Position numbers and translations under genes: made by a program
Shown: positions 45,801 to 56,600 of the stretch, piece after piece
How positions within the stretch are numbered: position 1 is the stretch's first letter
Layout: the number at the start of each line of letters is the position of its first letter
NCBI GenBank assembly: GCA_947561715.1
Contig: OX387205.1
Span: forward strand, 10,483,001 to 10,547,000
Source: Ascidia mentula
Lineage: Eukaryota > Chordata > Ascidiacea > Phlebobranchia > Ascidiidae
DNA: 64,000 nt
Direction: 5' to 3'
Notes under the pieces: generated by a model
The model's database searches: none
Seen by the model: only the letters and a program-made list of their open reading frames with translations
Told to the model about the DNA's origin: nothing

Positions 45801-46010
45801 TACCTGTTTGAGAAACTGCAAACATTTTTTGCCGCTGAATTGTCTTTGAGAAATATGAGTACATATGTTTTTGCTCTGGCGGCCTGTGAATGTCCTTCTT
45901 GCTGTTTCACAGCCAAACTGAGGCCGAGGACCTGGATGCGCTGCTCTTTGATTTCTTCGTCTGTTTACAGGATAGGAGGGCTGTACACTTTTACTTCGAA
46001 ACCAGTCCAT
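39864..46010 (-). CDS. TRPC4AP: TRPC4-associated protein (TRUSS)
   Basis: Complete gene: 16 exons, 2,343 bases, 780 aa (human 797). Exons in order: 46010-45804, 45633-45502, 45054-44980, 44886-44734, 44550-44372, 43905-43742, 43488-43324, 43209-43100, 42576-42439, 42122-42008, 41654-41434, 41050-40910, 40849-40738, 40508-40402, 40335-40265, 40116-39864; all phases agree. Helical-repeat protein matching the vertebrate family along its length: IQFLRLIHSVADSH, SSSCVRFWITRAMEAFLRG, SLVDSNMFIRC, ENVSCLNTSL (identical in human, as I recall it), NFIRLLRFWQVHY. In mammals it binds TNF receptor 1 and TRPC channels and serves as a substrate receptor of DDB1-CUL4 ubiquitin ligase. The stop is at 39866-39864; AATAAA on this strand at 39772-39767. 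The N-terminal 35 residues are poorly conserved, so the start is less sure. Confidence 0.93.
42881..42940 (-). repeat. Interspersed repeat with hammerhead-like core (family 2)
   Basis: On the minus strand: CTGATGA (42937-42931), GCC..GGT stem, GAAAT, an A/T run, then ATTAAACGCCAACTGAGC. The last part recurs, same orientation, in a fibronectin intron at 14653-14690 (GGCGAAATATATATTTC..ATTAAACGCCAACTGAG). Shared sequence at two distant places shows an interspersed repeat. Confidence 0.55.
45305..45492. mobile_element. Palindrome-rich MITE in TRPC4AP intron 2
   Basis: Ends TACCAGACTGGAAA and, reversed, TACCAGATTGGAAA (13 of 14 match), then a second shared block GCGCGGAGGAT on both arms. TA at each end suggests a TA target. 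Inside are a perfect 20-bp palindrome at 45330-45349 and paired GCGATCGT / ACGATCGC. No coding content. The end at 45492 is about 8 bases beyond the donor of the neighbouring TRPC4AP exon (exon end 45502). Confidence 0.75.
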
Positions 46011-46590
46011 TGTTGAAAGTTTTTACATTGGCGTAGTTAACCGTTGCTGCAAGTTATGCTCACAATGATGGCAAATAAATAGATGAGTATATTTTTTGTT
46101 CGCTGCTTGCTTTATCAAAAAGACGCTGGTAGACAACCAAAGACAACCAGAGGGATGTTAGTTGACAAAAAAAAAATCGCCAGTTGACAAAACTTTGAAC
46201 GCCGGTTACTCAGCCGCCCTACGAGGTAGACGCATGATTTTTACACGTAAAAGTTCATAGGCTGACTTTTCTAACGATATCAAAATTATGAAAAAAAAAC
46301 ATATTCATCAGTTGTTTTAACAACATTATATTTACCGTGCGGCGGGCAGAGAGATCGGGGGCTACGAGGCTCAAGATCGGGCGGCGTGTTTTCTGATCGG
46401 CACAAATTGGGTGATTATAGATTCTTCAACACAAACCGAAAGTTATTCATTCCCATTGAGAAACCATTTACAAACGGCAAAGCTGCGACATGTAGGCTAC
46501 TGTACGAAACAAGCTATGGAGAAGCCGATTGTTCGAAACTGGCTCATGAATATTTGTACCAAGCCAAAGGTAAGAACGCAGCCGGAAACG
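46011..46590. other. TRPC4AP upstream region
   Basis: Presumed promoter side of TRPC4AP. A GC-rich patch around 46338-46385 follows an A-run. Two overlapping plus-strand frames start near 46386 and 46411 but neither encodes a known domain. Confidence 0.4.
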
Positions 46591-46960
46591 GTTGCTGTAC
46601 ATTTCCGACAGCAATGCTCGGAAATACGTTTCGCCTCATGAGGTAAAACTATCTAATTCTTTTTCTTTTCAATTTGCAGCTTTAAGCATGCCTGGTGGTA
46701 CCGTCTGGCATGCAATACAGGAACTTTCTTCATCTCCCATCGTGGAAGACGTCGAAGTTGTGGCCATAGGGCTTGGCACCAATGATACTCTCGAAATGAA
46801 GGGTGACAAACCTATGGATGGTGGCATTAAAGGAATTGTTGGCCGCATGAAAGCTCTTGTCCGATTGGCACAGACTCTTTATCCATTCGCCAAGGTATGC
46901 AGAATCTTAAAGAATCATGTCATCAGCGGATCGGAAGATGGCTCTGTTTAAATGTGGAAC
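46591..46960 (+). pseudogene. SGNH-hydrolase-like fragment with WD40-like tail
   Basis: An acceptor-like AG before 46573-46591 leads into a frame with LLYISDSNARKYVS, then LSMPGGTVWHAI and VAIGLGTND (46780s), ending LYPFAK before a possible donor gtatgc near 46892. The DS / PGG / GTND spacing matches the SGNH/GDSL hydrolase fold, also found in ORFs of transposable elements. Reading on in frame gives HVISGSEDGSV, stop, MWNL, a WD40-like blade broken by TAA. No start, upstream exons or catalytic His were found, so a gene relic or transposon piece is more likely than a working gene. Confidence 0.4.
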
Positions 46961-47448
46961 TTAGTTTAAGCCACTGTGAAAACACAAACTCAATCTTCGG
47001 TCGAATTGAACAGTTTATTCTCTTGCGCACCACCCCGAAGAAAATAAGCTAATTGTGGCTTGTGAAGATCAAGTGTAACCCTAACCCTAACCCGATTGAA
47101 ACAAAGGCGTAGAATATCATTTAAATCAAGTGCAGTAAAAAAAAATAGCAGACAAACAAGGTACATGCGTTGGAACCAGACAAAAACCCGGGCCACCTAA
47201 ATAACTTTATTACTTAAGTTTTGGATTAAAGAAGTCACACGGCCTACAACGTCTTGGTATTCCCCTTTGCATCGAAAATTAATCTATTCGGAAACTTGAT
47301 TTTGATATATATATGTGGCATAAAGAATGTCGAATTTATTGTTAAAAATTAAAGGGCCCAGCAACATTGTTCGGCAAACTTTGATTATAGGTCTGTAGGT
47401 TTATTGATAAAAACAGTCCCCAAAGCATTACGTTTGATGTGTGGATAC
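46961..47448. other. Spacer with no gene recognised
   Basis: A/T-rich, no coding signal seen apart from the short telomere-type repeat. It lies between the SGNH-like fragment and the 3' end of the METTL27-like gene. Confidence 0.45.
47076..47093 (+). repeat. Interstitial telomere-type repeat
   Basis: Three exact TAACCC units, the complement of the vertebrate-type TTAGGG telomere repeat. Short enough to be chance or a repair scar. Confidence 0.6.
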
Positions 47449-47512
47449 TTTATTATTACTATGTATATGATGTTAACAAATCGTTCAAATTGAACTTTAT
47501 GGATGAAGTGAA

Positions 47513-48617
47513 CTAAAGTTTCCGAAATACGCGAAAACATGTGGGCATGGATAGAAGTTCATTGTGAAAGGTAACAATTTCCTTCTTTTCAACTTCAACC
47601 ATTGTGCCGTCCTCCAGCAAACGGATAACTTCTTCAAGTTCTTGGTTGTAATGAGACCGTTCATCCACTCTCGTGTTGACAATTAACACACCGCTGACCC
47701 TGAGCGAGCTGAAAATATGCTGTGAAAAAAGTTGACGTTACATATTAAATGTGAATATGGCACTGATGAAGGTCCATTGAATAACGACAGAAACGCCGGT
47801 CAAACAAACGGTTATTTTGCCGGTACAGCTTTTTAAATCCATTGAACACATTGCCTGGCCACATCAGTAACAAATTGTCAATGTGGTGGTAATATTGCAG
47901 AGCACAGATTAAAACAAGGACGAAACGTATACGGTATGCCTACTCACGCTAAATGAGGACGGAGGTAGATGACAAAGGCAGAAACACTCCACACATGTGA
48001 TTGCATCATATCCGTCTGGTGCAACTGGAAGATCCCCGGATGCTTTTGTTTTGTTTGGAAAAATGTTTCTGAAAAGTCGGTCGAATGCTAGAATTTAGTG
48101 GCATTATGTCATTTTTTAATCCCTCGTATTTTGTGCTTGCGATTAGTAAATCAACTTGCATCCAAGAAGGTAAATTTACCGAAGCTTTAAGTTCTTTTTG
48201 CTGGCCATGTACAGCATATCCATATTTGCGTCCAGAATGTCAATTTCACCCACGAATTTCTCATTGTTGCGGATATACAACATTACATTTCCTGTGCCTA
48301 AAACACATTTGAACTCGATAAATGCCGTGACACTAATATATCAAATACTAAAAAGGGCAAACTGTCTAACTTAAAAGAAATTGGAACAATTTCTTACCAG
48401 CACAAACATCTAAAACTGCAGTGACGTCAGAGTTGGTGATATATTTCATACAGAGGCTTGATGCTACTTAAGGTCCACTTGCGCCCAGCAGTTCGTGTTC
48501 CTTGTCGTATTGAATACTTCGGCGAGAGTATTCTCGTTGAGCTGCGTTAAAGCTCCCGCTGTGGACAGTTGCACTGCTTGATGCAAGTGCCTCATTAACG
48601 GTAAGACTTTCACCCAT
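47513..48617 (-). pseudogene. METTL27-like methyltransferase, probably broken
   Basis: Family: class-I SAM-dependent methyltransferase near METTL27/WBSCR27. Segments on the minus strand: 48617-48398, 48297-48180, 48068-47948, and about 47711-47513 with a TAG stop. Motif I reads VLDVCA|GTGNVMLY across an intron, the next acidic motif is EIDILDANMDMLY, then DLPVAPDGYDAITCVECF, and the C-terminal part has GVLIVNTR. Two faults: in the first exon YDKEHELLGASGP is followed by TAA at 48470-48468, though homology continues in the same frame afterwards; and the last exon cannot be joined to 47948 in frame. Translation from the later Met (near 48440) would avoid only the first. AATAAA on this strand at 47454-47449. 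Confidence 0.7.
47763..47801 (+). ncRNA. Hammerhead-ribozyme-like motif (copy B)
   Basis: CTGATGA at 47763-47769, then AGGTCCATTGAATAACGACA, GAAAC at 47790-47794 and a GTC at 47799-47801 after a GCCG loop. It shares the stem II loop (TTGAATAACGAC) with the copy near 37.7 kb. The outer stem II pair is mismatched (G-A), so it is probably decayed. Lies in an intron of the METTL27-like gene. Confidence 0.4.
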
Positions 48618-48825
48618 ATTTAAGTTACAACTAAAAGGTGCTGGAAAAATCACTTCCGTCGCTTTATGTGCTGCTAAATTCGGTCACCGTCGTACGTGAA
48701 TGTGCTGAAAACTAATTAAATCAGAAATTATTCTTTTCAGGGTTGCAATATTTGTTGTTTCAAGTGTTAGAGCTTTTCGCATGAAAGCATAAAACAGTTA
48801 AATAAAAATGCTATAGCGGTTTATG

Positions 48826-49130
48826 GAGGCTGAGTGGCTCCACGCATGTAATTGCATCACATTCGTCTCTAGCTGGAAGCTCCCCGGATGCTTTTATTAT
48901 GTGTCGAAAAATGTTTGTGAAAAGTCGGTCTAATGCTAGAATTTAGTGACATTATGTCATTTTTCAAACCCTCCCTTTGCGCTTGCGATTTGTACATTAA
49001 CTTGCATACAAGAAGAGAACTGTACCGAAACTTTACACTCTTTTTGCTAACCGTGTACAGCAAATCCAAATTCGGGACCAGGATATCAATTTCGCCAACG
49101 AATGCCGCGACACTAACAAACCAAATCTGA
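48826..49130 (-). pseudogene. Second, deleted METTL27-like copy
   Basis: About 80% like the neighbouring copy by eye, including intron sequence, from the SGNH-free exon 3 (48826-48925) through exon 2 (about 49025-49098). The part of exon 2 with the acceptor and motif I GTG is deleted: FVGEIDILVPNLDLLYTVSKKS joins directly to sequence that follows the exon in the other copy. The acidic DAN motif is VPN. Hence a non-functional partial tandem duplicate. Confidence 0.75.
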
Positions 49131-50598
49131 TATCAAATTTGATTTAAATAAAGCAACTTTGTTTTGGCCAACTACATGAGTAATATCTAAAACTAATGAA
49201 ATGGTGAAATGGAACTTTTTTCCTGTTGCAACTGAAATGCGAAATAAAAGTCAGACATAACCATGTCTGTCACGAAAATAAAAGAAAATAACCACACGTC
49301 ACCTGCAGTTGATACCAAAAAGCCTCAAAGAATGATTATCCTTATCAAAAGGTTTACATAATAATGTAATGAAATTCCAATACAAAACTCGCGTTTATAT
49401 TCTGACGTTGTCCTTGAAAATACGAAACTATAGAAATAATGCCACGAAACTAATAAAGCGAAACAATAACAAGTGTCCCCTTAAAAAGAAATTCACACTG
49501 CGGCAACGTTGTTCCGGTGATTAGCAGTCATAAACCGGATCCTAATGTGCAGTATGACATAACAACATTTTATTGAATTTTCGCTATGCTATGACGTACC
49601 CCGTCGGCAACGCCCGGGAAGCATCCAGCCCGCCCATCAGGAAATAACCTTTACAAAATGAAATGTAATTGTGAAAAAAATTGGGAAAATACTACTGCCC
49701 GCTTAAACCAAGCAGAGTTTTCCAAACAGAGAGGAAGCTGAAACAATTATTACAAAGCAAATAAAGCTTTTTATACATATGGCCGGGCTACTGATCTCTG
49801 ATGCAGAAAATAGTTTGGTCATTCCATAGAAGAAACTGCCTTATGTTCACATGCAATGGTTTGCGTCTCTCTTGCGTTGGGGAGCATAAGCAAAAGAGAA
49901 TAACAGTTATGATCAAGGACAATTCGCTTTCGTTATCCTTAACTAAAATAATGAAAAAATATACTTTAATAAAAAACGAAAGTGAAACTATGGTTGCATT
50001 TCCCAAACCTGCGCCAGACAAAGGAAAAAAGACAACCCTGCTTGTATATCACTGCAGGGTTTCAGTACTATGACATGTTCCTATCTTCATCCTTGTGAAG
50101 TACTTCAAGGCACAAGTTAGTAAAAAGCCGTTAAGACATCACAGAAAGAGATAAAACTGGACGCTACAAAAACGAAGAACTCTTTGCAGTGATTACACGA
50201 AAATTGCGTAACCCACTACGTTTTTTTAAGCAACTTAGATATCTGACACTTTTCAATTAGGGCAGTGAGATTGCTTAAACTTTCCCTATTACAACTTAGA
50301 AATATAAATTGATGCTTTTTTAATCGTTTAGATTACACTTATGCAGAGATTTTGCCAGGCAGGGTGTTGCGAGTCCGGTTACACACTTAACCAAAATCAT
50401 TTTCAAACTTTTTATTCTCCGCATTTCCTAAATCCGAAACGGCTCATTTTTTCGTACGCTCTCTAGGTTCCTCTCCTTTTGCTTCATTGTGGCCACGCAA
50501 ACGTGCGTTAACTTTAAACTTCCTCTCCACGCATGTAACGTCACCAACGGGCCGGAGCAAAAAAGGGACCTGAAGTTTCCACGTACTCAAAACTTGGG
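49131..50598. other. Intergenic region, no gene recognised
   Basis: Open frames at 49788-50073 on both strands have no recognisable domain. The right end should hold regulatory sequence of the VWD gene. Confidence 0.5.
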
Positions 50599-50606
50599 TA
50601 TAAAAG
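50599..50606 (+). promoter_or_regulatory. TATA box of the VWD-domain gene
   Basis: TATAAAAG, 86 bases before the last base ahead of the ATG at 50692. Transcription would begin near 50630, giving a 5' leader of about 60 bases. Confidence 0.65.
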
Positions 50607-50691
50607 ACCCAAGGGGGGCGATTTAAACTCACACGGTTGGGTACGATCTGCCCAATCTTTTCGAAAGTGACGCGGAAGGAGGGATTTCGAA

Positions 50692-53600
50692 ATGGATCGA
50701 AGCTATCTGTTGGTTAGCTCTCTTGTCTTTGGGCTGTTGGCCCTCGCAGGCATTGCAAGTGCCATGTCATGGGGCGAATGGCATTCATGGGGCCCTTGCA
50801 GTACATCCTGCGATGTAGGTGTCAGGTCCCGATTGCGATCGTGCCTCGCAAGAATGAACAACGACATTGAACCATGCACCGAACCGAAGAAAAATTTTTT
50901 GACGGAAACTTGTACTGGACCTCCCTGTAACACCGAAAGTATGTATTACAGTCCTTGCAGTTTGAATATTTTGTCGTTAGTCATTTGCTAAATGAAAGCC
51001 TAATATAAAGTTGCGGCATGTCGTGGCGATCGATTATTGATCGACAGCATTTTTCTTCAGACAAGACCTTTTATTATTTCATATATCTATTAAAGTAAAA
51101 CCATATGTTAATGATATTGGTATTATAAAAAATATCGCTTACATTTTGGAGCCCGCAATGCATGAACGTGGAAAAAAAAACCTGGCGCCAAGTGGTTGCC
51201 AGTGGCTTCAGTGGAATGTATTTTGCGGCCAACGCCGTTTGCAGGTTAACTCACGACCCTTGTTTTGTGTCTGCAGCTTGCGGCTACAGCGAGCTAACGG
51301 CATCAGAAGGAGAAATCAAGTCGCCTCGGTATCCCAACAACTATCCGGAACACTTGAACTGTACCTGGGTAATAAAGGCGCCCGAACATTACAAAATTTC
51401 CCTCGATGTTGTTGCTTTTGCACTTCAAAACTCACCCGATTGCAGGTACGTTCTTTATATCAAAGGTTTCACCGAAGTTCTAATGTTTTGTTATATTGCA
51501 CATAACTGCGTGATTCACTTCTTTCTAATTGAAGGCTTTCAAAAACGCCCAAAACTATTAGAGCACGTCCAATATTATCAGTAGTCGAAATAGGCCACGT
51601 CATACAGCCAAGACCCACACTAAAATAACAAAACGATAAACAGCTTCGATTCAGCTAAGACTCAAACGCTCATATCCACCTCAGCACCTGCACTATGTAA
51701 TAAACACGGTAACTTGGCTAATAGAGTGGCCATGAGGTTACCTGCCATCAGTGCACAGAATGTCATTAGTGTATGTGTACTAAAGCAATAGTAAATGATG
51801 GGGATATATATATATATGTATATCAAGTACGAACACATTTTGTTTGCCATGCAGGAACGATGCTTTGAGAATAATTGGAGTGTCCGATCGCGACGAGGTC
51901 AAATGTGGGACGCAGTACGGTGATGCCTCTGTGACGTCAAAGTCCAATGTGGTAACACTGATTTTTAAAACGGACTCAATGATGGAAGATACTGGCTTCA
52001 AGATCAAGTATACAACTGAAGTTACACGTAAGTATATTGAAAATCCACATGCGCAAAATTTGGCAGCAAACTTGCAGTTTTGGTAAAACTGCTAAGTTTG
52101 TAAATGGTATGTAACCAGTAAGTTTTAAAAACTGTTGAACTTTTGGCACAAAAACACAAGCAAATACCATGCAAACATTTCCGATTTTCGATTTGAAAAA
52201 TGCACAGAAAACGTCTTAACCTATCGTACATCAATCAAATATTCACCTAACCGATTTTCGCATCTTCGTTCTCAGCAAGCTGTGACGAGGACTTTTGTCT
52301 TAACGGTGGGGCTTGCTCTGGAATTGATACGTGTGACTGCGCCCACGGTTTCGATGGCTTCAGATGTTCTTACCGTAAGTTTTTCTACATTTACATTTTG
52401 TTCTTTTTTTCATGCCCTAATTTTCCGCTTTGCATCCAAAATGCGTTCGTGCCATAGTTGAATTGTGTTTATGTAAGATATTAATACAGCGATATTCCAT
52501 TGAAAGCGAACTGATTGGTTAAACCAACAATATAAAGCAAGGTTCTTTTTAACAGCATTTTATTCAAACAAAAAATGCGGTCATTATTACCAGTATAACT
52601 CACACTACCCACAAGACTATAATTTTTTTTCTTTACAGGAGGATTTCATCCTCAAAAGGTAGAAGGCATTGGTAATGTCACCTTCCCTACAAATGTATGC
52701 TCGCTCTACAACGACTACGTGGAAACCTTTGACCGCTACAAGTTCAGGTTTATTGGCAACTGTCAATACGTAGTAGCAGAATCTCTGGACCAATCTTCGT
52801 CTGACTCTTTTTCCGTGAGTACATTTTCAGTTTATTAAATTACCTCATAGTTATATAAACATTACGGCCACCAATACAGTAAGTCACGCAACAGCAATCA
52901 AAACTCGTGTTGTTGCAACTATATTGAAGCTATGTAGAGTATAACACCCAAGAGCCATATTGCTCACCCACAAAAAATGCAGATGGCAGGCGAAAATCAG
53001 CTAAACAAAACCGTTTTATCGAATTTCTATACGACGTTATCAGTGCAGACTTTGTTTGTGGCCCCGCCGTGTGCCCCCAAAGTGAGCCATAGGTCACCGT
53101 TTATAGAAACCATGCCTTAAACTAACCGTGATAGAATATCTTTAAACAGATATAACACCGTATAGATGGTCCACATAAATTTGGTTCTACTTTCAGGTAC
53201 GGGCGTACTACCACGACCCATGCCTACAATCTGATCGAACGTGCATTCACCAAATCCAAGTACACTTCGAGTCGGTGTTGATTGTCCATATCGAATCGAA
53301 TAAGCAGATTCGCTTTAACGATAAATTGTAAGTACTGTTTTAATTACATCCTTCAGGGCATTTCTATGGTTATGCTACAGATGAAACGAACTTTGTTTGT
53401 AATTTTTTTTTATCATGTATTTTGCAGCGAATAAAAGTTATTTTCACTTTTATATGAGTCGTTGACTCTCTTAAAAATTAATGCAGGGTGGACTTGCCTC
53501 ATTCCGAATATGGGTTGTCGGTCATGGAAACGGGCTGGAGGTGGTTGGTGGAATTCTCCAACATAAAGATGACCATCGACAAAACACATTTTTCGATTCA

Positions 53601-56600
53601 CCTCAGTGTGGGAGACGGTACAGGACCAGTGAACGGATTGTGTGGAAATAGGAACGGAGATCCTGAAGACGACGTACAAGGTTTGTATTGTTTTTAAACG
53701 TTAGCATTTATATCAATTTACGCAATAATTTTTATGCCAGAATCAAATACGCTTTTTAATCGTTTTTTAAAGTACGTTTTTTTTCGAGTTTGTTATAGTA
53801 AACCAATAATACATTGGACTGACAAAGAAAATCTGGTAAGTTCTGTGATTCACTATACAGTTAAAGTCATATACTAATAGGTCATTTTGCATCAATCGAT
53901 TTACCGAATTTGTTTAAAATATCAAATAATTTACACTCAGGGTGTCGTATTGAATGTTTTGTATCAATTGAAATCACTGGCTTAAGACTAAATGTATTTC
54001 AACGACCGTGTTTCTGCACAGATTGGGGACAAACTTATAAAAAGGACGTAGTCGGAACACCCTGCAACACTGCTCCTATGCCAGAACCATTTGCCTGCCA
54101 AGAACAAGAACAGCGGGTAACCTTCTTTTACGCAAATGTATAAACACATTAGCATGTACTTTTTAAGCGTGGGCGTAACAGAATATGCCGAAGGGTTCAA
54201 TGAGTTATACAATTTTAACTTTAGTTTACCATCTTTTCGATGATTGTGAAAGCGACGTTATACTTTGTAGCACCACATACAATAAAACATTTGGTTTTGT
54301 AAGTTGGAGGTTCTTATCCACGATACATTTTTTCTTCCGCGGGCATCGTATAACACTTACACATCTTATCTTTTATAGAATTGATGATAGTTGCTTCATT
54401 AAATGAAACATAAACTTGCTATTTAATGACTGTTTTTTCGGCTTTGTTTAATCCCATAGAAACTATACAATTGCAGCGTGTAGAAACAGTATGCGCGGTT
54501 CTCTACTCCGATGCCTTTTCTGCCTGCAACGTTAAAATCGAAGCGAAAGATTATCTCCAAGAGTGTATGGAAACCGTTTGCAAGTGTGAAATGCTGAAAC
54601 ATGGAGATTGTCATTGCGCGGTCGTCTCGAAGTATGCGAGGATTTGTGCTAGGGCCGGTATACCAGTCGGTGAATGGAGAACGCCTACTTCCTGTGGTGA
54701 GTGTTCAGTGCTTAAATTTGAACTTTTTTTTGGGTTCTTTCACAACTAGTTGCCCCGTGAAACGTAGCTCACCAAGGAAAAATAGCATACAAAACAGTAT
54801 TTTTTTATCGTCAATTTTGCTTAAAATAAGATTATTATGTCGTTATCACGTTTGTGTGCCGCACCCTATTTCAGATGCAATAGATACTTTGCGACATTTT
54901 CTGTTTGCAAACTCAGAGAAATATGACCTTACACAAAAAAATTTTTCGCAAAAATCATTTCACCGGAACCGCCCCGACTTATTTTCACCACTGCTTGCAC
55001 AACAAACCACATGCAAGCATGTTTACGTTGTGTCTCCTCAGAGCGGAAGTGTCCGACTGATCAGGTTTACAAGGAATGCTCCTTAAACTGTCCAGCAACT
55101 TGCCAACGGACAGAAAACAGAAACTGTGACCACAACGTATGTTTGGAAGGCTGTCACTGCCCTGAAGGTGAGATACAAAACGTTTCGCGTGAGTCCGTTC
55201 GACACTGGTGTAATAGTACGCAGCGCAGTTTCATCAAATAGCCCAATTGAAACTAATAACGCTGTGGCATTTAAAACCGTGAGCTGTTCAAGCGCTTCGT
55301 TTAGTTTTGCATTAGTTTTGTCACGCCGTATGCGAACCATACAACGACCTGCAAATAAACTACCGTAATCTAATACATCCTCCGACTTCTGGGGCCCACT
55401 TGACTTTGCCGGTAAATGCTACACAACCACCTTACAGCTAGGTCGGCATCACATTTAAGTCTGTGTAACACATAAATCTGTCGAATATTGCTATCGTTTA
55501 GTGTAGTATTTCAATTCGTATAAATAACCAAAAATAACAGGTCGTTATGCTTTCTTCAAACCTGAACGTTATCGTTTGCAAAGATTTATACAGACTGAAA
55601 TTACACTAATTACACACCTTGGATTGCGCTTCAGTGCACCAACTTTACCTTTCGTCTGGCACCACTCCGGAAACGGTTGAAGGGCACAAAGCGACCACGT
55701 GGTTCGTCGTGTCACGCATGATTGCATATTTTGATGTTTTCAGGCACATTTTGGGATGAGACGAACTGCGTACAATTGGCCGAATGTCCTTGCAAGCGCG
55801 CTGGCGAAGTTTATCAACCCGGACAAACAATCAGAGAATCTTGCAAATTAAGGTAAGAATGATCAGTGGTCACTTTATTTGTGCTTATTTCGTAAGCAGT
55901 AGATTAAAGGTTTATTATCCAAATTAAGTTTTAAACTGTTGAATTTAGTTGGGTTAATGAGAGCTGCAGACAAGGTCTCATTGACTATTATGGCTCTTTT
56001 GTGCATATAGAAGGGTTAGTTTTTCAAAAATCTAACAAAAACCGTTCCAACCTGTGTTGCACGAATGGCGATCTTTCACCAATAACAACGCTTTCTGCCA
56101 ATCAAACCACACGCGTTTCAATTCATTTAAAACAAGAAGTAAGACACAAACGTTCGTGAGTCATATTAGAACGACCTTCTTCCAAACGTGATACACTCAA
56201 CCGTAAAGCCGGCAGCACGAGGGCCTGATTTTGTGGTGCAAATTGTTCTTTCGTTCGTCCGGTAAGACCGGAAAATGCTTTCCTGGTATTCAGGAAGTAG
56301 ATTCATCATCGTGTGAGTTTTTAAAACACGTTACCACAATTCCGGTACAGTGAGAATTCACGTGATTTTGGTTGTGGTTTGCCGGAGCGGTTATTTTTGC
56401 CAAGAGTTATATGTTTGTGCGTTCGGCATGCAGCTATTCTCTTTATATCATGTCCTGTCATATACAGTTTTTGCTGTAAACTAACTTCACTCGCTTGATT
56501 TTGTTCGAGCTGCTATGCAGGAATGAAAAACGACACACTGTTTATACCCCAAACTTAATCAAAATTTCGAAATCAATATTGCGAATTCCTTTAACCACAG

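Noticed and set aside
46643..46679. A 37-bp intron (gta..cag) in the SGNH-like frame
   Set aside because: Removing it gives an immediate stop, whereas reading through keeps the frame open, so it is not an intron.
51800..51825. TA/TG simple repeat in the CUB intron
   Set aside because: A short microsatellite with no other structure.
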